From Acidobacteriota bacterium (lineage in GTDB: Bacteria; Acidobacteriota; Vicinamibacteria; Vicinamibacterales; 2-12-FULL-66-21): a stretch of DNA of 64,000 nt. A program made the translations under genes and the position numbers. The notes beneath the pieces are model-generated. The model did no database searches. It was given only the letters and a program-made list of their open reading frames with translations, and had not been told where the DNA came from. The stretch spans positions 124,001 to 188,000 of the forward strand of contig JACPDI010000022.1 in the NCBI GenBank assembly GCA_016184105.1, written 5' to 3'. This document shows, in pieces, positions 26,389-35,400 of this stretch (within the stretch, counting starts at the first letter, position 1; each line of letters starts with the position of its first letter).

Positions 26389-26401
26389 GTCAATCCGCTC
26401 C

Positions 26402-26770
26402 GTGCCGGTTCCCCAAGGTCCAGTACTTCTCGCGCTCGCCGATGTCGGTCTGCTGTTCGACACGCTGCGCAGGCGCGCGGACGATTCGCTCTTCGCGTAC
26501 GCCGCCGGGTTCGTGTCGCTGAAACGGTACCTGCGCCCACCGAGCGAGGTCCTCTGGCGCGCCCGCCGTGAACGAGGCGCGATCCGGTTTCTCCCCGCCG
26601 ACAGCGCGCCGCCGAAGCTGGCGCTCATCGGCGTGCGCTGCCTGCGTGGCAAGTGCGACGCCGACCCCGCGCTGGGTTACGAGCTGCTCAAGCGGTTCTC
26701 CCAGGTCATGAAACAGCGCCTCGAGGGCACGCGCCTCCAGCTCCTGGACCTGTACATCAATGCCCAGCCG
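26402..26770 (+). pseudogene. Relic fusion of [NiFe]-hydrogenase beta subunit and cyclic-nucleotide-binding protein
   Basis: The first part (to about 26650) resembles the N-terminal region of the beta (4Fe-4S) subunit of group 3 hydrogenase operons: DDSLFAYAAGFVSLKRYLRP, then PPSEVLWRARRER and FLPADSAPPKLALIGVR. All cluster cysteines and about 250 further residues are missing. The frame then switches at LIGVR to CLRGKCDADPALGYELLKRF..RLQLLDLY, the C-terminal end of the Crp-like protein usually encoded next in such operons. A segment between LRRR and ADDSLF also looks deleted. So two internal deletions appear to have fused two genes. Family assignments are from memory of the operon type and need a search. 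Confidence 0.6.
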
Positions 26771-27236
26771 CCGCGTCGACCCGATGCGCCCGCGGACCTA
26801 CGCGATCCGCCACGTGCGGGAGGAGACGGACGACACGTCGACCGTCGAACTGGCTCCAAACAACGGCACGCGCGTCATGACGTTCGCGCCGGGCCAGTTC
26901 AACATGGTCTACATCCCCGGCTGCGGTGAGATCCCGCTCTCGATCAGCGGCGATCCCGCGACCCGCGGCCGGCTGCTGCACACGGCCCGCGCGGTCAGAT
27001 CGGTGACCAGTGCCATGCGCCAGCTTGCCGCCGGCGACGTCGTCGGCGTCCGTGGTCGCTTCGGTGTGGGGTGGCCCACCGAGGAGGCCGCCGACGGGAA
27101 GGACGTCGTGATCGTTGCCGGCGGCATTGGCCGTGAGAAGTGGGACAGTCACACTTTCCGATTCGCTGAGCTGGAAAGTGTGACTGTCCCACTTCTCACA
27201 CCGGCGGCCCGCCCGTTGTGGCGATCGCGCGGGTGA
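26760..27236 (+). pseudogene. Truncated FAD/NAD-binding gamma subunit of hydrogenase, cut by a palindromic element
   Basis: From the ATG at 26760 the frame reads a normal FAD domain of the hydrogenase/sulfite-reductase gamma family: TFAPGQFNMVYIPGCGEIPL, SISGDPA, LLHTARAVRSVTSAMRQL and VIVAGGIG. Right at the glycine-rich start of the NAD domain (27132) palindromic element copy 3 begins. The frame continues through it as noise and stops at 27236. The NAD domain and Fe-S cysteines are lost, and so are the delta, alpha and maturation genes that should follow. It is non-functional as a hydrogenase diaphorase subunit. Confidence 0.68.
27133..27199. repeat. Palindromic element copy 3, inside the gamma-subunit relic
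   Basis: Perfect 27-base arms (27133-27159 and 27173-27199) around a 13-base loop, core GTGGGACAGTCACACTTTCC. The right arm contains the TGA (27196-27198) of the convergent small gene. The left arm begins at the break point of the hydrogenase gamma relic. Confidence 0.95.
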
Positions 27237-27540
27237 CGAGCGCGTCGAGGGCGGTGCGGCCGATCGCGAACGGCCCGGCGATGGCGGCGCCCATCGGAAT
27301 CTCGAGCGCGATCACGACCCGCCCCTCGTCGAACGGCTCCACGATCCAGGAGAACCCGCGCAGCGCCACAACCGGGTCCGGGGCGCCCGGATTTCCCACG
27401 CGGTTCAGGGCGAGGAGGATCTGCCGCAGAACATCGCGCACGTCCTCCTCGTCCCATTTGTGCGGATCGCGCGGGTGGACCGCGCGTTCGACGGCGGCGT
27501 CCTTCTCGTTGCGGAGCACGATCTCGATATCGAACGTCAC
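27196..27540 (-). CDS. Hypothetical protein downstream of the DUF255 gene
   Basis: A 114-residue cytoplasmic protein, no recognised family. It has an acidic helix around PHKWDEEDVRDVLRQILLALNRVG and a hydrophobic beta/alpha C-terminal half (SWIVEPFDEGRVVIALEIPMGAAIAGPFAIGRTAL). AAGGTGA precedes the ATG, and it lies 21 bases after the DUF255 gene, so they probably form an operon. Its stop codon lies inside palindromic element copy 3, so the last residues may differ from those of intact homologues. Confidence 0.62.
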   Translation of the reverse strand: MTFDIEIVLRNEKDAAVERAVHPRDPHKWDEEDVRDVLRQILLALNRVGNPGAPDPVVALRGFSWIVEPFDEGRVVIALEIPMGAAIAGPFAIGRTALDALVTRAIATTGGPPV

Positions 27541-27561
27541 GGCGTCACCTTGCGAGCGCAG

Positions 27562-29694
27562 TCAGTCGAGCAGCGCTCGAAGCGCCGCGGCATCGTGCAC
27601 CGGCGCCTCGCAGCGGAAATCGTGGCAGACGTACGCCGCCGGACGCCCGTCACGCGGGCGCATGCCGGCGGTCAATGGCAGCAGCCGCGCCACGCCTTCG
27701 ACATCCGCGGGACGCGTCAGCGGCACCAGCACGGTAAACGGCTGATACCGTGACGCAACGGCCTCCTGCAGCGCGCGGGCGTCCTCGCCGGCAATCACGA
27801 TCTGGCGCACGCCGGCATGATACGCCGAGAGCGCGGCGCACATGAAGGGAGACACGCGCGCCGCCTCCGCGCCACGATCCGACAGCCGCGCCAGCGCGCG
27901 CTCCGCCAGCGCGCGATGCGCGGCCTCGCCGGTGAGGTGCGACAGCGTGAGCACGTTCATGACGCTGACCGATCCGGCGGCCGGCTCGGCGCCGTCGTAA
28001 TCCTCTTTCAGCCGTAACAGCACCGTGGGGTCGTCACCCGCAGTGCTGAACCAGCCACCCGCCGGATCGCCGAACAGGTCGTCCTGCCGCTTCTGCAGTT
28101 CGATCGACCACTCGAGCCACTGCGGGTCGCCGGTCGCCTGGAACAGTTCCAGCAGGCCGAACACCAGGTACGCGTAGTCCTCGCAGTAGCCGTCGATTGC
28201 CGCCTCGCCGTCGCGGTACCGGCGACGCAGCACGCGGCGCGACGCGTCCCACAGGGTCTGGCGCAGGAACGCCGCCGCGTGGCGCGCGGTTTCCACGTAC
28301 TGCGGCGCCCGGCCGCTCGCGAGCAGCACCCGCCCGGCACGCGCAAACGCCGCGATCATCAGGCCGTTCCACGCGGTGAGCACCTTGTCATCGAGGTGGG
28401 GCCTGGGGCGTCCGGCGCGGGCGTAGAACAGCGCCGGACGGGCGCGTGCCAGCACGTCCACCACCTCCGCCGCCGCGCGCCCGGTCTGCTGCGCGACTTC
28501 TTCGACCGTGGCCGCGGTGTACAGGATGTTCCACCCGGCGAACTCGCCGTGCGGATCCTCCGGCGCGTTGCCCGCCGGCAGCACGCCGAACCGGGTCTTC
28601 ACCACCGCGGCTTCGTCGCCGAGCAGGCGATCGATTTCTTCCGCGGTCCAGAGATAGAACGCCCCTTCGGACTTGCGCGCCCCGGGCGCGCCCGCGAGCT
28701 CGGGCGGCACGCTGTCCGCGTCTTCCGCCGAGAAGAATCCCCCGGCGCGATCGGTCAGATCGCGCCGCACGTACTCCAGCGTGTCCTCGGCGACGACGGC
28801 ATAGAACTCGTCGCCTGCCGCCTGGTGCGCCTCGGTGTAGGCGAGGACCAGCTGTGCCTGGTCGTAGAGCATCTTCTCGAAATGCGGCACCCGCCACTCG
28901 CGATCGACCGAGTAGCGATGAAACCCGCCGCCGACGTGGTCGCGCATTCCGCCAAAGGCCATCGCGCGCAGGGTCGCGACCGCCATGTCCAACGCGGTGT
29001 CGCTGCGCTCCGCATCGCCGCGGGTGCGCGCGTGCTCGCGCATCAGGAACAGCAGCTCCGACGGGCGCGGGAACTTCGGAGCGTCGCCGAAGCCGCCCGC
29101 GCGGCGGTCGAACGTGCGTTGATACTGCTCGACGCCCTGGTCGAGCACCGCGGTGCCGGGCGCCCGGCCGTCGGTGCCCGGGCCGTCGCGCTCGGTGGCC
29201 GCCCGCAGCCGATCGATCAGCGTTCCCGCGATGTTCTCGATCCTGATCCGGTCAGTGCGCCATCCCTGGGCGATCTCTTGCAGCACGTCGATGAAGCCGG
29301 GACGCCCCCAGCGGGAGGTTGGCGGAAAGTACGTCCCGCCGAAAAACGGCTTCAGCTCTGGTGTGAGGAAGACGCTCATCGGCCATCCGCCGGCGCCCGT
29401 GGTCGCCTGCACGAACAGCATGTACACACGATCCACATCCGGCCGCTCCTCGCGATCGACCTTGATGGACACGAACGAGTCGTTCAGCGCCGAAGCCACG
29501 TCGGGCCGCTCGAACGACTCGTGCTCCATCACGTGACACCAATGGCAGGTCGAGTAGCCGACGGAGAGAAAGATGGGCTTGCCGTCCGCGCGCGCCCTCG
29601 CGAACGCCTCCTCGCCCCACGGGTACCAGTCAACGGGATTCGAGGCGTGCTGCAGCAGGTAGGGGCTCCGCTCGGCCGCGAGGCGATTCGGCAT
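27562..29694 (-). CDS. Thioredoxin-domain DUF255 protein (YyaL/SSP411 family)
   Basis: A 710-residue protein. The N-terminal DUF255 thioredoxin-like domain (1-170) starts [29 protein letters not shown] and holds the redox-like motif [15 protein letters not shown]. The rest is an (alpha/alpha)6-barrel similar to N-acyl-glucosamine epimerases and glycosidases ([40 protein letters not shown]). The family is conserved from bacteria to man; its reaction is unknown. It is full length and apparently intact. The small gene at 27196 is downstream in the same direction. Confidence 0.93.
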   Translation of the reverse strand: MPNRLAAERSPYLLQHASNPVDWYPWGEEAFARARADGKPIFLSVGYSTCHWCHVMEHESFERPDVASALNDSFVSIKVDREERPDVDRVYMLFVQATTGAGGWPMSVFLTPELKPFFGGTYFPPTSRWGRPGFIDVLQEIAQGWRTDRIRIENIAGTLIDRLRAATERDGPGTDGRAPGTAVLDQGVEQYQRTFDRRAGGFGDAPKFPRPSELLFLMREHARTRGDAERSDTALDMAVATLRAMAFGGMRDHVGGGFHRYSVDREWRVPHFEKMLYDQAQLVLAYTEAHQAAGDEFYAVVAEDTLEYVRRDLTDRAGGFFSAEDADSVPPELAGAPGARKSEGAFYLWTAEEIDRLLGDEAAVVKTRFGVLPAGNAPEDPHGEFAGWNILYTAATVEEVAQQTGRAAAEVVDVLARARPALFYARAGRPRPHLDDKVLTAWNGLMIAAFARAGRVLLASGRAPQYVETARHAAAFLRQTLWDASRRVLRRRYRDGEAAIDGYCEDYAYLVFGLLELFQATGDPQWLEWSIELQKRQDDLFGDPAGGWFSTAGDDPTVLLRLKEDYDGAEPAAGSVSVMNVLTLSHLTGEAAHRALAERALARLSDRGAEAARVSPFMCAALSAYHAGVRQIVIAGEDARALQEAVASRYQPFTVLVPLTRPADVEGVARLLPLTAGMRPRDGRPAAYVCHDFRCEAPVHDAAALRALLD

Positions 29695-29726
29695 CCGTAC
29701 AACTTATCACCGCGTCGGCGTCACTC

Positions 29727-30017
29727 TTGCTTCCACCTCAGGCGGAGGACGCTTATGGAAAGCAGAGCGGGCTCGGCAACGTCGTCGTGGTGGCGCTGTT
29801 CGCGGCCAGCTGGTGGATGCGGTACGAAGTCGGCGGGTACTTCCCTTCGCTTGCGGCGATGCTCGTCGCCGCGGCCGGCCTGGTTCTCGGCGCCGTCACC
29901 GCGTGGCTGGGTGGGGAGCTGGTGGATCGTCTCGGCGTCGGCGTCGACGATGGGGCGCACCTGGACGCCCCGAGTTCGCTGCGCGAGCGTTCGGCCCGGG
30001 GGCGCGTGGGCGCATAA
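29727..30017 (+). pseudogene. 3' fragment of a DUF2231 membrane protein gene
   Basis: The 96-residue frame contains NVVVVALFAASWWMRYEVGG and AWLGGELVDRLGVGVDDGAH. These match the last two membrane helices and the conserved GWLGGELVYRHGVGV end of DUF2231 proteins, which normally have four helices and about 150-170 residues. The first half is absent, and the upstream bases belong to the DUF255 gene promoter region. It is likely a truncated remnant, though a short functional protein cannot be excluded. Confidence 0.55.
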
Positions 30018-30043
30018 CCATGGGATAGTAGAATGCGGCGCAG

Positions 30044-30805
30044 ATGTTGCTCGCCATTGAAACGAGAGCACTGCGCCGCGTGTTCGGCGACACGCCGGCG
30101 GTGGACGGCATCGATCTGGCGGTCCCGTCCGGCAGCTTTTACGGTTTTCTCGGCCCGAACGGCGCGGGCAAGTCCACCACCATCAAGTGCCTGACGGGGT
30201 TGCTCCGTCCCACGTCGGGGGCCATGCGGATCCTCGACCTCGATCCGGTTCGCGATCCAGTCGCCGTGAAAACGCGCATCGGCGTCGTGCCGGAGGATCT
30301 CGCGCTGTTCGATCGGCTCACCGCGCGGGAAACGCTGGCCTTCGTCGGCCAGGTGCACGCCGTGGCGCACGCGGAGCTGCAACGCCGCACCGACGAGCTG
30401 CTCGAGTTGATGGATCTGCGGGGCGCGGGCGACACGCTCGTCGCCGATTATTCCCACGGCATGCGCAAGAAGCTGTCGCTCGCCGCGGCGCTGCTGCCCG
30501 GGCCCAGGGTGCTCTTCCTCGACGAACCGTTCGAGGGCATCGACGCCATCGCGTCGCGTCAGATCCGGACGTTGCTCCAGGGCTTCGTCTCGCGCGGCGG
30601 GACGATCTTCCTCACGTCGCACATCCTTGAAATCGTCGAGCGCCTCTGCGACCACATCGGCATCATCGCGAACGGAAAGCTCGTGGCGCAGGGCCCGATG
30701 GCGGATCTGAAGGCAGGGGGCGCCGCGGCCGGCACGCTCGAGGAGACGTTCCTCGGACTGGTGGGCGCCGGGGCCGCGGGCGACGTGTCGCTGGACTGGC
30801 TGTGA
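30044..30805 (+). CDS. ABC transporter ATP-binding protein
   Basis: A 253-residue ATPase: Walker A GPNGAGKST, Q-loop region IGVVPEDLALFD (Pro-Glu in place of the usual Gln position), signature YSHGMRKKLSLA (YSHGM form common in ABC-2 exporters), Walker B VLFLDEPFEG and switch His in LTSH. It pairs with the permease encoded next (ATGA-type overlap at 30802-30805). The C-terminal tail is short and specific. The exported substrate is unknown. Confidence 0.93.
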   Translation: MLLAIETRALRRVFGDTPAVDGIDLAVPSGSFYGFLGPNGAGKSTTIKCLTGLLRPTSGAMRILDLDPVRDPVAVKTRIGVVPEDLALFDRLTARETLAFVGQVHAVAHAELQRRTDELLELMDLRGAGDTLVADYSHGMRKKLSLAAALLPGPRVLFLDEPFEGIDAIASRQIRTLLQGFVSRGGTIFLTSHILEIVERLCDHIGIIANGKLVAQGPMADLKAGGAAAGTLEETFLGLVGAGAAGDVSLDWL

Positions 30806-32511
30806 GCGCCGCATCCTCTCTCCGGATTCTTCGCGCGCTCGCGTGGCTGCGGTGGCGCGTGCTGATCAACACGATCACGCGGAGCGGGGCGCGCGACATC
30901 ATCGAGCGAGTGTCGCGCACCGCCGAATCTCTCCTGCCCATCGCCATTGCCGTGCTCCTGACGCCTGCGGCGGTTGGGCTGGCCGTGTTCGGTGTGTGGA
31001 CCGGATGGTCGCTGACGGGCGATCCGCTTCAGTCCGCCTTTCCGCTGCAGGTCATGAGATGGACGCTGGCCGTGGCGCTGCTGCTCACGCTCATGGGCCC
31101 GATCCTCCTCTCCACGGGCGCGCAGGCTGCTGGACTGATCCGGCTGATGCTGCTGCCGATCCCGGCGCGAACGCTCTATTTCGCGCACACGGTCTCCGGC
31201 CTCTCCGATCCGTGGGTGTTCCTGTCCGTGCCGCTGCTGGCTGGTGTCGCGGTTGGCGGCGCCGTTCGGGGGACCGCTCTGCCTGCGCTCGCGGCGCTCG
31301 CTGCGGGCGTCGCGTTTCTCCTTCTCCTCCTGGGCATTGCCTCGCTTTCGAGCGCGACGCTGCAGCTCATCGTGCGCGACCGGCGACGCGCCGAGTCGCT
31401 GGTACTCGTCGGACTCGTGTTCGTCGTCGTCGTATCGCTCCTTCCGAGCGCGTTCATCCCGAAGGACGCGGGCCGGCGCCGCGGCCCGCGGCACCGCGGG
31501 GAGGTCGGCCTGGCTGTCCCCGGCTGGATGCAGACGACTGTCGCGGCGATCCCTTCCGAGATCTACGTTCGCGCGATGCGCGAGGCTGCGATGGGACGCG
31601 GCGACGCGACCGCCGCACGCTGCGCCGGCCTGCTGATCTGGGCTGCGCTGGCGCACGGGCTGACGTGGCCGGTCTATCAACGGATGCTGCGCACGCCGGC
31701 ATCGAGCGGACGCGCGCGCCGGATCGCGGGGCACGGTGGGTTCGCGACGGTGCCACTGGCCGGCCCGCGCACGTCGGCGGTCGCGGTGTCGTTCGTGCGC
31801 CTCGCGCTCAGAACGCCGCGCGGCCGCGCGATCGTGCTGATGCCGATCGTGATGCTCGCGGTGTTCACGGTGCTGTTCGTCGTTCGCGACAATGCCATTC
31901 CCATCGGGCCGGTGAACATTGGCGCCGGCTACTCGCTCGGCATCTTCGGCATCGTCCTGGCGTTGTTGGCCATCGCGCCATTTGCATTCAACCAGTTCGC
32001 CGTGGATGGCGCGGGGCTCACGCTGGAGTTTCTCTCGCCGATCAGCCCGCGCGAGCTGTTGTACGGGAAGGCGGCCGGCGGAGCGCTCATTGCCGCCGTA
32101 CCCTGCGCGCTCTCGCTCGCCGTGGGAGCTGGCACCGGCGCCCACTCCGCCGTGCTGTGGAGCGCGGTCATCTTCGGCGCGCTTGCCGCCTACGTCGTGC
32201 TCTCCCCTGTCGCCGCGATACTGTCCCTGCTGTTCCCGCGCGGTGTGGATCTGTCGAGTGTGGGCAACGCGGGAAATGCTCATCAGGCCGCCGGCCTGCT
32301 GGGCGTGCTGGCGTTCGTCGTGTCGTGCGCCCCTCCGGCCGCCATCGCGGCCTTCGCGCTCCGCGCGCTCGACAGCCCGGCGGCCGCTGCCGCGCTGCTT
32401 GCCGCGTGGCTGCCCGTCGCCACGGCGCTCGCGTACGCCGGCTTCACACTCGCGGAGCGGCTGATGGAGGCGCGACGAGAAAACCTGCTGATGGTTGCCT
32501 CGGGCAAGTGA
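30802..32511 (+). CDS. ABC-2-type permease, large
   Basis: A 569-residue integral membrane protein with about 12 hydrophobic segments, first near residue 45. The centre (LQLIVRDRRRAESLVLVGLVFV) separates two halves. Conserved-looking phrases of the acidobacterial type are FNQFAVDGAGLTLEFLSPIS and RELLYGKAAGGALI, resembling DUF4162-associated exporters. The GTG start overlaps the ATPase stop, so translation is coupled. Function: export of an unknown substrate with the preceding ATPase. Confidence 0.85.
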   Translation: MSAASSLRILRALAWLRWRVLINTITRSGARDIIERVSRTAESLLPIAIAVLLTPAAVGLAVFGVWTGWSLTGDPLQSAFPLQVMRWTLAVALLLTLMGPILLSTGAQAAGLIRLMLLPIPARTLYFAHTVSGLSDPWVFLSVPLLAGVAVGGAVRGTALPALAALAAGVAFLLLLLGIASLSSATLQLIVRDRRRAESLVLVGLVFVVVVSLLPSAFIPKDAGRRRGPRHRGEVGLAVPGWMQTTVAAIPSEIYVRAMREAAMGRGDATAARCAGLLIWAALAHGLTWPVYQRMLRTPASSGRARRIAGHGGFATVPLAGPRTSAVAVSFVRLALRTPRGRAIVLMPIVMLAVFTVLFVVRDNAIPIGPVNIGAGYSLGIFGIVLALLAIAPFAFNQFAVDGAGLTLEFLSPISPRELLYGKAAGGALIAAVPCALSLAVGAGTGAHSAVLWSAVIFGALAAYVVLSPVAAILSLLFPRGVDLSSVGNAGNAHQAAGLLGVLAFVVSCAPPAAIAAFALRALDSPAAAAALLAAWLPVATALAYAGFTLAERLMEARRENLLMVASGK

Positions 32512-32931
32512 GCCGCGGCCGCCCCGCGAGGAGAAGGAGCCCGCCGCATGCCACGGTCGCTGGCGGAGTCGCCAACCGAACGACCACGATCCTCACAGTA
32601 GGCCGCCCGCGAGGAAAAACAAAGACAAGGCAGGGAGCGTCTTTCGACCCTCCCTGCAGCCTCATGGCAGGCAGTCGTGGCAGGTGTGTTTCCCCAGCTG
32701 AACACCGGGGAGGATGGCCCGACGCGCCGTGCGCTTCGGTCACCATCCACCAGAGCAACCGGGGTGCCATCTCCGGGCGCTGACAGATGCCCCTGTTTAT
32801 CGTGTTCTTGCGGCTGTGATGGAGGCGGGCTTACGGCTGCGCCTCTCGAGTGGAACCTCACGGCCCAGTTGTGAGTGTAATCGACTACCCATCTCTCGAG
32901 TTCGCGCGTGGGCTATCCCGCAGTGGTCGTG
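32512..32931. other. 420-base intergenic region with two hairpins
   Basis: No convincing gene. A stem of GCAGGGAG (32630-32637) with CTCCCTGC (32650-32657) is followed, reading leftward, by a T-rich run, so it may terminate the leftward operon ending with the M48 gene, 275 bases away. A second imperfect hairpin pairs GGGGTGCCATCT with AGATGCCCC near 32760-32795. No known riboswitch or small RNA was recognised. Confidence 0.4.
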
Positions 32932-33732
32932 CTACCTGCGCATCCTCCGCGCTGGTGCCAAACGGCCGAGCCGTTGGCGCACCTGCTGGAACCGGGAGCT
33001 GTCACGCCGTCCGCCGCGTTGCACGATCCGCCGCAGGCCGTTGATGCGTCCGGCGGGCGCGGGGTGCGTCGAGCGAAACACCTCAACGTGGGAGGGGTCG
33101 CGCCCCTGCGTCTCGCGGAGGATCTGCATGAACTCCAGCATTCCGCGGTTGTCCCAGCCCGCACGCCGCATGATCCGGGCACCCACGCGGTCGGCATCGA
33201 GTTCGTCCTCGCGGCTGAATTTCAGCATGTAGCCTCCCGCGATGAAGCGGGCGGCGATTTGCGCCGAGCGCGCGCCGCCGTCGTTGCCGAGGACGGCGCC
33301 AAGCAGCGCGAGCAGGCCGTTGGCCACCATCGATTTCGTCAGTTGGTCGGCGGCGTGCCGCTGGGCGATGTGCGCCGTTTCGTGGGCCAGCACGCCGACG
33401 ACCTGCGACTCGTTGCGCGCCGCCTGCATCGCGCCGCGATTGATCCACACGGGACCGCCCGGCAGGGCAAACGCGTTGATCTCGCGGTAGTTCGCGATCG
33501 AGTAGGAGTACGGGTATTTCGGCCCTCTGGCCTGCCGCGCGAGCTGGCGTCCGATGTCGCTGAGGTAGCCCGCGATCGCGGGGTCGGTCACCTCCGGCGT
33601 TTCCGCCTTCACCTGCGCGTGTGCCTGCCGTCCGATGTCGATCTCCTGCTCCACCGAGATCAGCGTCACGGCGCCGGCCACGCTCACCGCCAACGCCAGC
33701 CCCGCCAACACGATGACGGCCTGATGTCTCAC
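32932..33732 (-). CDS. M48-family zinc metalloprotease, membrane-anchored
   Basis: A 266-residue protease with an N-terminal hydrophobic signal/anchor (AVIVLAGLALAVSVAGAVTL). Zinc is bound by His117-Glu118-x-x-His121 (HETAH) and a downstream Glu in REDELDADRVG. Similar to BepA/LoiP/YggG periplasmic quality-control proteases but lacking TPR repeats. The start GTG at 33732 has GGAGG upstream and lies one base after the BrkB stop, so it is the last gene of a leftward operon of envelope proteins. Confidence 0.92.
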   Translation of the reverse strand: MRHQAVIVLAGLALAVSVAGAVTLISVEQEIDIGRQAHAQVKAETPEVTDPAIAGYLSDIGRQLARQARGPKYPYSYSIANYREINAFALPGGPVWINRGAMQAARNESQVVGVLAHETAHIAQRHAADQLTKSMVANGLLALLGAVLGNDGGARSAQIAARFIAGGYMLKFSREDELDADRVGARIMRRAGWDNRGMLEFMQILRETQGRDPSHVEVFRSTHPAPAGRINGLRRIVQRGGRRDSSRFQQVRQRLGRLAPARRMRR

Positions 33733-33733
33733 C

Positions 33734-34678
33734 TCAGACCTCCGTTCGCGGTGCCGGCGCCGCCGGCATGTCTTCAGGCCTTCGCCGCCGCAGTCGCGCG
33801 TACGCGGCGGTCAACTCGGCGCCGTAGAGCAGAATCACCGCCGACACGTAGATCCAGATCAGGAACGCCACCACCGCCGCGATCGATCCATGGACGCTCA
33901 GCCGCGAGAGGTCCTTCATGTACCACGAGAACCCCTTCAACGCGCCGCGCCAGAGCAGCCCGGTCATGACGGCACCCACCCACACGTCGCGGAAGCGCAC
34001 GTTCGCGTTCGGAACGAAGTAGAAAATCAACCCGACTACCACGATGAAGAGCACCGTCGGCGCCCACTGCAGCGCGACGCCGCGCAGCACGAGCAGCGCG
34101 GGGGTGCGGTTCACCACGCCGGCGAACCAGGAGGCCCCGACCACGGACGTCGCGCTAAGCAGGGCGAGTGCGGCCAGCAGCAGCAGGCTCGCCGTGATGA
34201 GCATCAGCAGCGCAATCAACTTGTGTTTCAGGTAGCTGGGCTGCTTGTCGACGCCCCACGCGTAATTGACGGCGTTGCTGATGGCGCCGAAGAACCCCAT
34301 CGCGGCCCACGTCATGAGGATCGAGCCGGCGATGCCCAGCGGCACGGACGAGCGGTGCATCTGCTGGAGCTGCTGGTTGACGAAGTCGAACTGCCGGGGG
34401 AAATACTTGAAGACAAACTGCAGCACGGCGTCCTGGCCGACGCTGTCGGAGACAACCGACCCGAGGATCGAGAACACGATCAGGAAGAACGGGAAGAGCG
34501 ACAGCAGCGCGTAGTACGCAATGGACGAGGCGAACGTCAGGTTGCTGCTGTCGTAGAAGCTCGTGAAGCCTCGCCACAGGGCCAGCGCGGTGAGGTTCAC
34601 CTCGAAACGCACGCGCCCGGCCACCTGCGCGAACAGCGTCAGCGCGCGCGCACCGGGCGCGCGCGTGTCGGTCGTCAC
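33734..34678 (-). CDS. YihY/BrkB-family inner-membrane protein
   Basis: A 314-residue protein with six TM helices and YihY signature phrases: LTFASSIAYYALLSLFPFFLI, GSILMTWAAMGFFGAISNAVNYAWGV and YVSAVILLYGAELTAAYAR. Family function is not settled (envelope-related). The GTG at 34678 overlaps the stop of the preceding small gene (GTGA). Longer frames run into that gene and lack a signal for initiation. Confidence 0.9.
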   Translation of the reverse strand: MTTDTRAPGARALTLFAQVAGRVRFEVNLTALALWRGFTSFYDSSNLTFASSIAYYALLSLFPFFLIVFSILGSVVSDSVGQDAVLQFVFKYFPRQFDFVNQQLQQMHRSSVPLGIAGSILMTWAAMGFFGAISNAVNYAWGVDKQPSYLKHKLIALLMLITASLLLLAALALLSATSVVGASWFAGVVNRTPALLVLRGVALQWAPTVLFIVVVGLIFYFVPNANVRFRDVWVGAVMTGLLWRGALKGFSWYMKDLSRLSVHGSIAAVVAFLIWIYVSAVILLYGAELTAAYARLRRRRPEDMPAAPAPRTEV

Positions 34679-34887
34679 CTGCCCATGATACTGCGCCGGC
34701 CGCTTGCCTCCCATGCCGCGCGCAGCTCGTGGACGAACAGCGCGGGGAGCGGCCCGATGACGAACCCCTTCGCCATGCGGAAGGCAGCGCGGCGCCGCGC
34801 GGGATCGCGAAGCACGATCCACGCGGCAGCCGCCCCGGCCGCAACGAGCAGGAGGTCCGCAATGGCCGTCGCCCGGCGCTCGTTCAT
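34675..34887 (-). CDS. Small membrane-associated protein, unknown
   Basis: A 70-residue protein with one N-terminal hydrophobic helix (TAIADLLLVAAGAAAAWIVL) and a basic amphipathic remainder. No family recognised. It is translationally coupled to the BrkB gene by a GTGA overlap and lies 16 bases after the YtxH-like gene, so it belongs to the same envelope operon. Confidence 0.6.
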   Translation of the reverse strand: MNERRATAIADLLLVAAGAAAAWIVLRDPARRRAAFRMAKGFVIGPLPALFVHELRAAWEASGRRSIMGR

Positions 34888-34903
34888 TGGCTCGTCGACA
34901 CGC

Positions 34904-35284
34904 TCAGACGCCGGTGTTGCCCGTGTTGCCCGCGCCCGTGCCGTACCCGGCTCCGGTCGTTCCGAAGTTCGAACCGGTGGTCCCGGTCGCGCCGCTCGCC
35001 GGCTCACCGGTCGTCCCGGTCGCGACGCTGCTGCGCGCCCGGTCGTAGGCCTCGCGCCCGCGCTCGGCAAACTGCGTCACTTTCTCCGAGACCTGCTGGT
35101 AGGCATCTGTCGCCGTGTTCCGCAGCCGCCCCGCCTGGTCCGAAAGCTGCGTGCGAAGCTCGGCGCCGGCGCGCGGCGCGAACAACATACCCAGCCCCGC
35201 GCCGAGCACCGTGCCCGCGAGCAGCCCCATCAAAAACGCGCCGCTGCCTTCCTCGCGCTCGAAACGGTCGTATTCGTACGTCAT
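34904..35284 (-). CDS. YtxH-domain protein with Gly/Thr-rich tail
   Basis: A 126-residue protein. Residues 15-40 form the YtxH membrane helix (FLMGLLAGTVLGAGLGMLFAPRAGAELR), a coiled-coil region follows (to about 85), then a low-complexity tail of Gly-Thr-Thr-Gly units. YtxH proteins are linked to stress response; function unclear. AAGGAG lies 8 bases before the ATG at 35284. Confidence 0.82.
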   Translation of the reverse strand: MTYEYDRFEREEGSGAFLMGLLAGTVLGAGLGMLFAPRAGAELRTQLSDQAGRLRNTATDAYQQVSEKVTQFAERGREAYDRARSSVATGTTGEPASGATGTTGSNFGTTGAGYGTGAGNTGNTGV

Positions 35285-35400
35285 CGAGTGTCTCCTTTTC
35301 TCCTTCTCGCCGACGACCGGTTGTCGCGCCGGGCTGGTTCGCCGAGCGCTCTCATCCGGGCCGCCGTTGCGCCGGTTCGTCCCCCGCAAACGGTCCGTTG

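Noticed and set aside
24853-26652. 599-codon single protein spanning QmcA-like and upstream sequence
   Set aside because: The first half is a shadow frame over the NfeD gene and hydrogenase relic; the GTG at 25770 with a strong ribosome site is the real start.
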